A stretch of 21,161 nt of DNA from Bacillota bacterium. GTDB taxonomy: Bacteria; Bacillota; Clostridia; Christensenellales; CAG-138. Under the pieces are notes generated by a model. It worked only from the letters and a program-made list of their open reading frames with translations, was not told where the DNA came from and ran no database searches. Positions 1 through 7,153 of this stretch are shown one piece after another (the first letter of the stretch is position 1; every line of letters starts with the position of its first letter). The position numbers and the translations under genes are program-made. The DNA is taken from assembly GCA_023458615.1 (NCBI GenBank), contig JAEWYV010000014.1, forward strand, positions 1 to 21,161. The letters are read 5' to 3'.

Positions 1-598
1 ATCGGCAAACGCGCGCGCACTACGCAACGGGGTGACGACGGATCAAATCTTTGCACTCGTGCGGGAACTGCGGAAGGACATCTCCGTTCCGCTGGCGTTT
101 ATGACGTATGCAAATGTTGTGTTTTCCTATGGAACTGAACGGTTTCTGAGAAATGCAGCCGAAGCAGGGCTAAATGGATTGATTCTGCCCGATGTGCCGT
201 TTGAGGAGAAGTCAGAGTTTGCGCCCGCCTGTAAGAAGGCGGGAATTGACTTCATCAGCCTGATTGCTCCAACTTCGCAGGAGCGGATTAAAACGATCGC
301 AGCGGATGCGGAGGGATTCGTCTATTGCGTCTCGTCACTGGGGGTCACCGGCGTGCGCAGCAGCATCAGCACCGATCTTTCGGCTATGGTGCGGCTTGTA
401 CGGGAGGCGAATCCGAATATCCCTTGCGCCATTGGATTTGGCATCTCGACCCCGGAGCAGGCGCGGGACATGGCGAAGCTTGCCGACGGGGTGATCGTCG
501 GCTCCGCAATTGTGCGCATGGTTGGAGAAAAGGGGCGGGACAGCGTTGCCGATGTGGGCGTGTATGTCAGGCGTATGAAGCAGGCCATTTCGGAATAA
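1..598 (+). CDS. trpA: Tryptophan synthase alpha subunit, 5'-truncated by window edge
   Basis: TrpA cleaves indole-3-glycerol phosphate to indole and glyceraldehyde-3-phosphate in the cytoplasm and passes indole to TrpB. The reading frame is open from base 2 (S-A-N-A-R-A-L-R-N-G-V), which matches the family's conserved N-A-x-R-A-L segment. It continues through MTYANVVFSYG, a DVPFEE segment, APTS, the SSLGVTGVR loop, the phosphate-binding GFGISTPEQ and VGSAIV, and ends at TAA 596-598. About 198 residues are visible of a usual 260-270, so the N-terminus lies outside the window. The GTG at 32 is an internal Val codon of the conserved core, not the start. It is presumably the last gene of a trp operon. 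No clear terminator is seen between it and cbiM. Confidence 0.96.
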   Translation, partial: SANARALRNGVTTDQIFALVRELRKDISVPLAFMTYANVVFSYGTERFLRNAAEAGLNGLILPDVPFEEKSEFAPACKKAGIDFISLIAPTSQERIKTIAADAEGFVYCVSSLGVTGVRSSISTDLSAMVRLVREANPNIPCAIGFGISTPEQARDMAKLADGVIVGSAIVRMVGEKGRDSVADVGVYVRRMKQAISE

Positions 599-677
599 GG
601 AGAGTATTTCGTATGAATTTACAAAAGATAGAAATGCTCATGTTCACTCAATCCGAACGCAGCGGAACCGCAGGGTG

Positions 678-686
678 TGCTATAAT
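678..686 (+). promoter_or_regulatory. Probable extended -10 promoter of the cbi operon
   Basis: TGC followed by a perfect TATAAT (681-686) forms an extended -10 element 36 bp before the cbiM start. No good -35 hexamer is present at 16-18 bp spacing, which is tolerable for extended -10 promoters. The implied 5' leader is short (about 30 nt), leaving no room for a cobalamin riboswitch. Confidence 0.45.
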
Positions 687-721
687 ACTCTACAGTTCCA
701 TTTGAAAGGGAAAAAGTTCAT

Positions 722-1744
722 ATGCATATGTCCGATGCGCTCGTCTCTCCTGCAGTGGGGGTCAGTATGCTTGCCGTCAGCGGCGCGGCGCTTGCCTATT
801 CCGTGATTAAAACCAAGCGCGATAACGTCTTGGAAGATAAGACAGTCCCGGTAATGGGTGTGATGAGCGCGTTTGTTTTTGCCGCGCAGATGATCAACTT
901 CACGATTCCCGGCACGGGAAGCAGCGGGCATATCGGCGGGGGAATCCTGCTCGCGGCGCTTCTTGGTGCCTATCCAGGAATGATCTCCATCACGGCGGTG
1001 CTGCTGATTCAATGTTTATTCTTTGCAGACGGGGGATTGCTGGCGCTTGGATGCAATGTCTTCAATATGGGTGTGCTTGTGTGCCTCGTGACGTATCCGC
1101 TGATCTTTAAGCCGATCCTGAAAAAGGGCGTCACCAAGCCGAGGCTTATGCTGGCCTCCGTGCTGAGTGTCGTGGTGGGTCTCCAGCTCGGCGCATTTTC
1201 CGTTGTGCTGGAGACGCTCGCGTCCGGCATCACCGCGCTGCCGTTTACCAGCTTCGTGTTGCTGATGCAGCCGATACATCTTGCTATTGGTCTGGTTGAG
1301 GGGCTTGCGACGGGCGCGATTCTCATCTTTGTTCATCAGGCGCGACCCGAACTGCTGGAAAGCGTGCAGGATCAAAAGCGCCTGGATCGAACCGTTTCCG
1401 TCAAAAAGGTTGTAATCGGTTTGCTGATCGCCGCGATTTTGGTTGCGGGCGGGCTGTCTATCTTTGCCTCTGCCAATCCCGACGGGCTGGAGTGGTCCAT
1501 CGGAAAGGTGACAGGCGCGGAGGAGCTGCAGGCCAGCGGGCCAGCGTACGCGATAACCGAGTGGATTCAGAATAAGACTGCCATTATGCCGGATTATTCC
1601 ACGGGGGCTGCCTCCGAAGCGGCGTCCACCTCCGGGGCGGGATTGATTGGCGGCGGAATTGTGCTTGCGCTTGCTGCGGGAACGGCATTTGCCATCTCTC
1701 GCGCGAAGAAGAAACACCGCACATCCGACGCCGCGACGAAATAA
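722..1744 (+). CDS. cbiM: ECF cobalt/nickel transporter substrate-capture protein CbiM/NikM with C-terminal PDGLE (CbiN-like) domain
   Basis: Membrane substrate-binding (S) component of an energy-coupling-factor transporter for Co2+ or Ni2+. The 340-residue protein begins M-H-M-S-D-A-L-V-S-P-A-V-G. In this family the N-terminal Met-His-Met segment, with His2, contributes metal ligands, so the start at 722 is favoured over the ATG at 728. Other CbiM marks are MINFTIPGTGSSGHIGGG (57-74) and ALGCNVFNMG (108-117). After about residue 225 comes an extra unit with a membrane helix (230-250), a P-D-G-L-E motif (253-257), an outside loop and a last helix (305-327): the CbiN/NikN-like PDGLE domain fused in one chain. 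AAAGGG at 705-710 is the probable ribosome-binding site. cbiQ, cbiO and a His-rich protein follow. Whether the metal is Co or Ni cannot be settled from sequence; the N-terminus is more CbiM-like, while PDGLE fusions occur in both groups. Confidence 0.92.
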   Translation: MHMSDALVSPAVGVSMLAVSGAALAYSVIKTKRDNVLEDKTVPVMGVMSAFVFAAQMINFTIPGTGSSGHIGGGILLAALLGAYPGMISITAVLLIQCLFFADGGLLALGCNVFNMGVLVCLVTYPLIFKPILKKGVTKPRLMLASVLSVVVGLQLGAFSVVLETLASGITALPFTSFVLLMQPIHLAIGLVEGLATGAILIFVHQARPELLESVQDQKRLDRTVSVKKVVIGLLIAAILVAGGLSIFASANPDGLEWSIGKVTGAEELQASGPAYAITEWIQNKTAIMPDYSTGAASEAASTSGAGLIGGGIVLALAAGTAFAISRAKKKHRTSDAATK

Positions 1745-1814
1745 AGATAGTGTAAAAGGATCACCGATTGCACCAGGAAATACCCGGAAAAGCCGAAACC
1801 GGTACAGGAGCGCC

Positions 1815-2612
1815 ATGCAGAAGATATCCAACACCCTAGACGCATTCTTCGCGCTGGATGAGCTGGCGAATCGACGCTCCGGCGTTCATGCGCTGCACCC
1901 GATGGCAAAACTCATGGTTGCGTTGGTGTTCATTGTCTGCGTGATCTCCTCCGGGCGATACGATATCGCGGGGTTAACGGTCTATTTCTTTTACGCTGCA
2001 TTGCTGATTGCGTTCGGCGAACTGCCGATAGGCGCAATCCTAAAACGAACGCTTCCCGCTCTGCCGTTTGTGCTGTTCGCAGGGCTATCCAATATCCTCT
2101 TTGAACGGCAGATTGCGCCGGTCGGTGTTTCTTTCGGGGTGCTCTCCTGCGTTGTCCTGCTGGAAAAGGCGTTGCTTACCGTCAGCGCGGTGGTGATTCT
2201 CGCCGCAACAACACCTGCAAATGCGCTGCTCGGTCAAATGCAGCGGCTGCATCTGCCGCGTATTTTTATCACAACGGTGATGCTTTGCTTTCGCTATCTG
2301 AGTCTGCTTGCGTCAGAGACGAGAAATATGACGCGCGCCTATCATCTTCGCGCGGTGAAGCAAAACGGGCTGGAGATGAAGCATCTTGGCGCGTTCGTAG
2401 GGCAACTTCTGTTGCGCAGTATCGACCGGGCGGAGCGGGTATATGGCGCAATGCAGTGCCGCGGATTCGACGGAACATTTCCCTCATCAAACCACACAAA
2501 AATGGACGCATCCAGCTGGTTCTTTATCATTGGCGCTTCTGCTGTACTGGTTGCGCTGCGCGTGGTTGGTGTTTCAAACTTGCTGGAGTCACTTGGAAGG
2601 CTATTTGTATAA
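1815..2612 (+). CDS. cbiQ: ECF transporter transmembrane (T) component CbiQ
   Basis: Integral membrane coupling subunit that links CbiM to the CbiO ATPase. The 265-residue protein has several hydrophobic helices and the family's cytoplasmic coupling region, R-S-I-D-R-A-E-R-V-Y-G-A-M-Q-C-R-G-F-D-G, near the C-terminus; its A-M-Q-C-R-G-F core is the conserved ATPase-contact motif of CbiQ proteins. The N-terminal D-x-R-x-H-x-L-x-P-x-x-K-L pattern (RRSGVHALHPMAKLM) is also typical. The ATG at 1815 is chosen because AGGAG lies at 1806-1810 and homology begins there; the frame is open further upstream, but that part overlaps cbiM and looks non-coding. It starts 70 nt after cbiM and precedes cbiO by 59 nt. 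Confidence 0.93.
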   Translation: MQKISNTLDAFFALDELANRRSGVHALHPMAKLMVALVFIVCVISSGRYDIAGLTVYFFYAALLIAFGELPIGAILKRTLPALPFVLFAGLSNILFERQIAPVGVSFGVLSCVVLLEKALLTVSAVVILAATTPANALLGQMQRLHLPRIFITTVMLCFRYLSLLASETRNMTRAYHLRAVKQNGLEMKHLGAFVGQLLLRSIDRAERVYGAMQCRGFDGTFPSSNHTKMDASSWFFIIGASAVLVALRVVGVSNLLESLGRLFV

Positions 2613-2671
2613 ATAAGAGGCTATTGCGATTCGCATATTGAGCGAATCATCTGAATCTATTGGAGCAAATG

Positions 2672-3373
2672 ATGGCGCTGTTATCCGTAGAAAATCTGAC
2701 CTATGCCTATCCAAACGGCGTTTGCGCGCTGGACGGAGTCTCTTTTTGTGTAGAAACCGCGGATTGCGTCGGACTTGTTGGCGCGAACGGTGCGGGAAAA
2801 TCCACGCTGCTCGCTATCCTCTGCGGACTGCTGACCCCCGATGCGGGTACGGTCATGATTGACGGAGTTCCACTGAAAAAAGAGAACCTCGCGTTGATAC
2901 GCAATATGATTGGCATGGTGTTTCAAAATCCGGATGACCAGCTCTTTATGCCGACCATCTATGAAGACGTCGCATTTGGCCTGCAGCATCGCGGGTATGC
3001 GCCGGAGGCGATCGATCAAAAGGTGCGGCATACGCTAAAACACCTCAACATTGAGCATCTGGCGGAGAGGCCGCCCTATCGACTGTCCGGCGGGGAAAAA
3101 CGCAGTGCCGCCATTGCTACAGTGCTGAGCATGGACCCGCATCTGATGTTGTTTGACGAGCCGACTGCGTTTCTCGACCCGCGCAGCAAGCGAAACTTTA
3201 TTCACCTATTGCGCACGATGACGGCGGCGCGACTGATTGCAACACATGATATCGATCTCGTCTCGCGCGCCTGTAACCGCGTGCTCGTCTTAAAAAGCGG
3301 CAGGCTGATTGCGGATGATGTACCGACCGATCTGTTTTCAAATGAAGAATTGCTGGAAAAGGCGGGGCTATAA
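2672..3373 (+). CDS. cbiO: ECF transporter ATPase CbiO
   Basis: Cytoplasmic ABC ATPase that powers metal uptake through CbiQ/CbiM. All nucleotide-binding elements are present in 233 residues: Walker A GANGAGKST (37-45), Q-loop Gln85 in VFQNPDDQLF, signature LSGGEKRSAAIA (138-149), Walker B LMLFDEP (158-164), D-loop region TAFLDPRS (165-172) and switch His192 in THD. The F-Q-N-P-D-D-Q and F-L-D-P-R segments are typical of the CbiO/EcfA group. The ATG at 2672 is preferred because GGAG (2662-2665) then has a 6-nt spacer; ATG 2669 and TTG 2660 are in-frame alternatives. Only one ATPase gene is present, so it presumably works as a homodimer. Confidence 0.93.
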   Translation: MALLSVENLTYAYPNGVCALDGVSFCVETADCVGLVGANGAGKSTLLAILCGLLTPDAGTVMIDGVPLKKENLALIRNMIGMVFQNPDDQLFMPTIYEDVAFGLQHRGYAPEAIDQKVRHTLKHLNIEHLAERPPYRLSGGEKRSAAIATVLSMDPHLMLFDEPTAFLDPRSKRNFIHLLRTMTAARLIATHDIDLVSRACNRVLVLKSGRLIADDVPTDLFSNEELLEKAGL

Positions 3374-3393
3374 AGGAAGGAAGTGGCGTTAGC

Positions 3394-3819
3394 ATGCATG
3401 ACGGCGTAGACCAAAGCGGGGGTGGGCACCACGCGCACGAACACACGCATACCTCCGAACATTCCCATCTGCACACGCATACGGGAGAGCACTCGCATAC
3501 CCATCCGGGACTGGATCCGAAGTCCGTGCATGCGCACGAGCACACGCATCTGGTTGTGCACGACCATGACCATGCGCATGAGGGAGACCACACGCATCCG
3601 CACGATTCCGATACAGGCACAGCCGCGGAGGAAGCAGCCGCAAAGATCAGTGCTGCACTTGGTCAAATGGGGCACGAGGTTACCGAACTCACCGCCTGGA
3701 TAGAGCGGTTGCGGCAACTAGGGCGATTGGATGCTGCGGGGGTGTTGGAGCAAGCGCTTTCGGACTATACCGCCGCCAATGCCGTGCTAGCGAAATGCCT
3801 GAAATTACTGAATCAATAA
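3394..3819 (+). CDS. Histidine-rich protein linked to the metal transporter, possible metal store or chaperone
   Basis: This 141-residue soluble protein has no signal peptide or membrane helix. Its first 70 residues contain 24 histidines, mostly as alternating H-x-H units such as HEHTHT, HSHLHTHT and HDHDHAH, a pattern that binds Ni2+, Co2+ or Zn2+ in known proteins. The remaining part (about 75-141) is His-poor, charged and probably helical, with E-L-T-A-W-I-E-R-L-R-Q-L-G-R-L-D and a single Cys near the C-terminus. The gene is the last of the cbi operon (20 nt after cbiO, with purine-rich AAGGAAGGAAG at 3373-3383) and is followed directly by a terminator. The context suggests that it holds or hands on the imported metal. 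I do not recognise the C-terminal domain; the function is inferred from composition and position. Confidence 0.8.
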   Translation: MHDGVDQSGGGHHAHEHTHTSEHSHLHTHTGEHSHTHPGLDPKSVHAHEHTHLVVHDHDHAHEGDHTHPHDSDTGTAAEEAAAKISAALGQMGHEVTELTAWIERLRQLGRLDAAGVLEQALSDYTAANAVLAKCLKLLNQ

Positions 3820-3865
3820 AAAACGCCCGCCGCTTCTGCTTTGACCAGAGTCGGCGGGATTTTTT
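3820..3865. terminator. Bidirectional intrinsic terminator between the cbi and amino-acid ABC operons
   Basis: Stem CCCGCCG (3826-3832) pairs with CGGCGGG (3852-3858). TTTTTT follows at 3860-3865, and AAAAAA precedes at 3818-3823, giving a T-tract on the minus strand too. It sits between convergent genes ending at 3819 (+) and 3911 (-), so it can stop transcription from both sides. Confidence 0.88.
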
Positions 3866-3910
3866 ATGTTTACTTTGATGAAGAAAGTTGGCTGAAATAA
3901 GCAGGTTTCT

Positions 3911-4681
3911 TTACAGAACGCTCTTGAGGAAGCTGATGGCTTTCTCGTTCTGCGGGTGGTCAAACAGATCCTTTGGCGTGCCCTCTTCGAGGATCATGCC
4001 ATCCGCCATGAAGACCACACGGTCGGCAACCTCGCGCGCAAATCCCATCTCGTGGGTGACGCAGAGCATGGTCATACCCTGTTTGGCAAGCGCTTTCATG
4101 ACGTTGAGCACCTCGCCGACCAATTCGGGGTCGAGCGCGCTGGTGGGTTCGTCAAAGAGCATGATTTCAGGCTCCATCGCTAGCGCGCGCGCAATGGCCA
4201 CACGCTGCTGCTGTCCGCCCGAGAGCTTGCTGGGGTAAACATCCAGCTTGTCGGAAAGTCCAACGCGTTCGATGATCTCTGTCGCGAGTGCTTTTGCGGC
4301 TTCCTTACTCTTTTTGCGCACAAGAACCTGCGCAATCATGACGTTTTCGAGCACGGTCTTGTGCGGAAATAGATTGAACCGCTGGAACACCATGCCCATC
4401 TCCAGTAGCATCGCCTTCTGCGCTTCCGACTCCGCGCGGTGGATTGTTCTGTTGTGCTCTCTGTGCAAAAACAGCTCGTCTTTGACGAAGATTTTTCCAC
4501 TCGTGATCTTCTCCAGCTGGTTGAGCGACCGAAGATAGGTCGATTTACCTGCGCCGGAGGGTCCGATGATGCAGATCACCTCACCCTTTTTCACGGCAAG
4601 GTTGACGTCCTTGAGAACCTCAAGCGAGCCGAAGCTCTTATAGAGATGTTCTGTTTGAAGGATATACTGATATTCACTCAT
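3911..4681 (-). CDS. Polar amino-acid ABC transporter ATP-binding protein (GlnQ/ArtM type)
   Basis: Cytoplasmic ATPase that drives uptake of a polar amino acid. In 256 residues it shows Walker A GPSGAGKST (40-48), Q-loop Gln100 in MVFQRFNLFPH, signature LSGGQQQRVAIARALA (153-168), Walker B IMLFDEP (173-179), SALDPELVGEVL and switch His210 in THEMGFAREVADRV. The F-N-L-F-P-H and T-H-E-M-G-F-A motifs are characteristic of the polar amino-acid uptake family. It is the last gene of the minus-strand operon, 9 nt after the permease stop codon, with a weak AGGG-type ribosome-binding site overlapping that stop, which suggests translational coupling. Substrate not predictable. Confidence 0.94.
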   Translation of the reverse strand: MSEYQYILQTEHLYKSFGSLEVLKDVNLAVKKGEVICIIGPSGAGKSTYLRSLNQLEKITSGKIFVKDELFLHREHNRTIHRAESEAQKAMLLEMGMVFQRFNLFPHKTVLENVMIAQVLVRKKSKEAAKALATEIIERVGLSDKLDVYPSKLSGGQQQRVAIARALAMEPEIMLFDEPTSALDPELVGEVLNVMKALAKQGMTMLCVTHEMGFAREVADRVVFMADGMILEEGTPKDLFDHPQNEKAISFLKSVL

Positions 4682-4690
4682 ATCTGCGCC

Positions 4691-5731
4691 CTACTCATAT
4701 ATCGAAAGTCGTTTTTCAATCCTGCCGAAGATATATGTAAATATCGCCGTAATGACAAGATAGATCAACAGTGCGGGTATGAACACAAGGTAGTTACCCT
4801 CGCTCGTCATGATGGTTTTGGAGATCGTGGTGATGTCCATCAGCGAAATAGCGAAGACGAGGGACACATCCTTGATCATCATGACAAACTCGTTGCACAG
4901 CGGGGGGATCATACGCCGGATGGACTGCGGAATGATGATGGTACGCATCATCTGTCCATAACTCATGCCGAGCGCTTTGGAAGCCTCGTTTTGCCCTTTG
5001 TCAATCGACTGAATCGCCGCGCGTACAATCTCCGCGCAGTAGGCAGCCGAGTTGAGGGAGAAGGCGATCAAAGCCGCGATAAACGCGCCCTTATACACCG
5101 CCTCCGGATCTGCCGCGCTAAAGAGGCCACGCCAGGAGAAGTCGAAGATGACAGGCGCCGAGAAGTAGACCACGAACAGCTGGATGAGCAGCGGCGTACC
5201 TCTAAAAAAGAAGATATAAGCGCTGCTGATCTTGCTGATGAACTTATTCTCGGAAATCTTGCCCAGCGCGAGGAAAATACTCATTGCCGCTCCAATGACC
5301 ATCGAGAGTGTGGTCAGCAGCAACGTGAGCTTCACGCCATGCAGGAGATTTTCGCCGGAACCCAGCATACGGTAGGTGTAGTTCACCATCTGGCCTGCAA
5401 ATTTGCCCGCGCCCTCATCCGCACTGTAGATGGAACCCGCAAACCCCACATAGGCTTCGCGGATCGACTTTGCGCCGGATGTGGTGAAGGAGATGTAGTT
5501 GACAACGCCAAGGTCGTTATACGTGATGGTGAGCGACTTTCTGCTGCTGGTTTTCTCCTCTTCAATGAGCTGTTTCACAGCATCGGACGAATGATTCATC
5601 AAATCCTGCTCGGAAACATTGATGGCGGAGAGAACCGAAACAAGCGCCACAGTCGCCATAATGACTATGGCGACTGTTTTGGTCGATTGCTTCCAATTTT
5701 TAATGGTAACGAGTTTTTTGAAAATACTCAT
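4691..5731 (-). CDS. Polar amino-acid ABC transporter permease with unusual N-terminal extension
   Basis: Membrane channel subunit of the HisM/GlnP type. In 346 residues the core permease domain occupies about 128-346, with GVKLTLLLTTLSMVIG, the RGTPLLIQLFVVYF segment (177-190), SAAYCAEIVRAAIQSI and the EAA coupling loop around 244-273 (G-Q-N-E-A-S-K-A-L-G). Typical members are about 215-240 residues. Here an extra N-terminal helix (about 18-38) is followed by roughly 90 hydrophilic residues (39-128) before the first core helix, probably outside the membrane. The ATG at 5731 is chosen over a TTG 33 bases upstream; GGGA before it is a modest ribosome-binding site. It lies between the lipoprotein and ATPase genes. 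Confidence 0.92.
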   Translation of the reverse strand: MSIFKKLVTIKNWKQSTKTVAIVIMATVALVSVLSAINVSEQDLMNHSSDAVKQLIEEEKTSSRKSLTITYNDLGVVNYISFTTSGAKSIREAYVGFAGSIYSADEGAGKFAGQMVNYTYRMLGSGENLLHGVKLTLLLTTLSMVIGAAMSIFLALGKISENKFISKISSAYIFFFRGTPLLIQLFVVYFSAPVIFDFSWRGLFSAADPEAVYKGAFIAALIAFSLNSAAYCAEIVRAAIQSIDKGQNEASKALGMSYGQMMRTIIIPQSIRRMIPPLCNEFVMMIKDVSLVFAISLMDITTISKTIMTSEGNYLVFIPALLIYLVITAIFTYIFGRIEKRLSIYE

Positions 5732-5779
5732 CTTATCCCGCTTATCATATATTTGTGGTCGCAAGTGCGCATGGGATTC

Positions 5780-6661
5780 TTATTTGGCAAACCAATAGGT
5801 GTAGTTCTCGTCAAAGAATCCCTCGGTGGTGAGCTGCGCGATTGCCGCGTTGATGGCGGTCTGCAGAGCGGTGTTGTCCTTGGCCATTGCGGCGCCGAAC
5901 TGTTCCGGCTCGCTCTCATCCTGGAAAGCCTTGACGAACTTATCCGGGTTGGAGGCAAGATAGCCATCCGCAACGGTGGAGTCCACAACAACCGCGTCCA
6001 CTTCGCCGTTCTCCAACTGCGTGAAGCATGTTGTGACCTTCTCATTGGCAGAGATTGTGCAGGTGATGGAACCGGTGCTGACATAGTCCGACATCAGGAT
6101 ATCGGAGGTGGTTTCCTTCTGCACGGCGATTGCAAGGCCGTTGAGATCCATCAGGCTGCCGATTTTCGCGGTGCTGTCCGCGCGGACAACGACCGACTGA
6201 TAGTTGTTGATGTACGGTTCGGAGAAGAGCATGGTCTCCTTGCGTTCGTCGGTGATGGTGACGGCGGAGATGACGCAGTCATAGTTCACGCCGATGCCCT
6301 GGAAGATGCCGTCCCAAGCGGTGTTGACAAAGTTGACGGTGAGGCCGAGCTTTTCGCCAAGGGCTTTGGCAAAGTCGATGTCATAGCCGACAGGGGTGGT
6401 GCCGTCTTCCGCAAAATCTTCGAACGGGGGATAGCCGATTTCCATGCCGACATTCAGCACGCCGTCCTGCATGAGTTTCACGCCGGACATGTCGATTGCG
6501 CTCGCGGCGGCAGCGTCGGGCGCGGCTGTTGCATCCGCAGCGGCTGCTTCGGTTGCTTCCGGCGCGGCGGTTGCTTCCGCAACGGCGTTCTGCGCGGCAC
6601 AGGCCGCAAAGGATAGCGCCATCAGAACAGCAAGGGTTAGGGCAAAAAGTTTCTTCATCAT
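5780..6661 (-). CDS. Amino-acid ABC transporter substrate-binding lipoprotein
   Basis: Extracellular, lipid-anchored binding protein of the family 3 (polar amino acid) type. The 293-residue precursor has a lipoprotein signal peptide MMKKLFALTLAVLMAL with lipobox S-F-A-A-C (Cys21), then a low-complexity Ala/Thr/Pro/Glu tether (about 22-55). The binding fold follows: LNVGMEIGYPPFEDF, GYDIDFAKALGEKLGL, WDGIFQGIGVNYDCVISAVTIT, ERKETMLFSEPY, an LNGLAIAVQKETTSD segment and a C-terminal FFDENYTYWF. These are classical SBP_bac_3 motifs. AGGAGG lies 9 nt before the start at 6661. It is the first gene of the minus-strand importer operon and the precursor abuts the permease gene. Confidence 0.95.
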   Translation of the reverse strand: MMKKLFALTLAVLMALSFAACAAQNAVAEATAAPEATEAAAADATAAPDAAAASAIDMSGVKLMQDGVLNVGMEIGYPPFEDFAEDGTTPVGYDIDFAKALGEKLGLTVNFVNTAWDGIFQGIGVNYDCVISAVTITDERKETMLFSEPYINNYQSVVVRADSTAKIGSLMDLNGLAIAVQKETTSDILMSDYVSTGSITCTISANEKVTTCFTQLENGEVDAVVVDSTVADGYLASNPDKFVKAFQDESEPEQFGAAMAKDNTALQTAINAAIAQLTTEGFFDENYTYWFAK

Positions 6662-6718
6662 GTATCCGATCCTCCTAAAGAAAATAGGAGCTGAACCATC
6701 AACTCCATCGTTTGCATT

Positions 6719-6747
6719 AAAATAGCATAGTCATGCAATATTGTCAA
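6719..6747 (-). promoter_or_regulatory. Sigma-A promoter of the amino-acid ABC operon
   Basis: On the minus strand, a perfect -35 TTGACA (6747-6742) lies 17 bp from a -10 TATTTT (6724-6719), about 60 bp before the lipoprotein start. An inverted repeat TTGCAT/ATGCAA lies across the -10 region and spacer and may be an operator. Confidence 0.7.
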
Positions 6748-7032
6748 TACGAAATTTATAATTATGAAAATTATTTATGTAGAAAGGCTTATTTTTATCA
6801 ATAACAAGCGCAGATTACTTTCACAAAAGAATATCAATGCAAAATATGTGCATAATAATGCAAAGCTGAAATAGAAAGAAAATACATCAACCGCACCGGA
6901 AGAATAGATATAATGAAGAAAATTCGTTTATAAAACAGCATTGTGTAGGCAGGTTCCAGCCATTTGAAAGCAATTATAAAAACGCACGCCAGTTTCTGCC
7001 TTTATCAGAGTAAAACAATTTAACATATATGA

Positions 7033-7061
7033 TTGACTTGGGTTGTACGCGGTGCTATTCT
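7033..7061 (+). promoter_or_regulatory. Sigma-A promoter of the opp operon
   Basis: -35 TTGACT (7033-7038), 17-bp spacer, -10 TATTCT (7056-7061), giving a start near 7068 and a leader of roughly 85 nt before oppA. A 24-bp near-perfect palindrome (7060-7083) begins in the -10 and covers the predicted start site. Confidence 0.7.
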
Positions 7062-7153
7062 ATATAAAATATATTGTATATAGTTTACAAAACCGAAAGC
7101 CCTAAGTTGTGGTTTGTGAACACATACAATACAAATGGAAGGAGAAAATGGTA

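Larger units (their letters stand above)
6662..7153. other. AT-rich divergent control region between the amino-acid and oligopeptide transporter operons
   Basis: This 490-bp gap has no convincing coding frame and is much more AT-rich than its flanks. It contains one promoter for each direction (listed separately), three copies of the octamer TTTGCATT/AATGCAAA (6711-6718, 6836-6843, 6857-6864), an inverted pair TTGCAT (6712-6717)/ATGCAA (6733-6738) across the minus-strand promoter, and a segment at 6978-7011 resembling the terminator at 3818-3858. Confidence 0.7.

Noticed and set aside
599..721. NikR operator or cobalamin riboswitch upstream of cbiM
   Set aside because: A GTATGA (611-616) is followed by TCATGT at the wrong spacing for NikR, and the gap of 123 bp with a late -10 leaves no room for a cobalamin riboswitch.
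3421..3610. DNA-level tandem repeat of ACGCATC-like units
   Set aside because: The repetition follows from the H-x-H codon pattern of the His-rich protein and needs no separate explanation.
4439..6616. A 725-codon open frame on the plus strand opposite the amino-acid ABC operon
   Set aside because: It is the antisense of three clearly homologous transporter genes, and its translation is rich in His, Arg and Asp without domain motifs. It is a by-product of codon bias.
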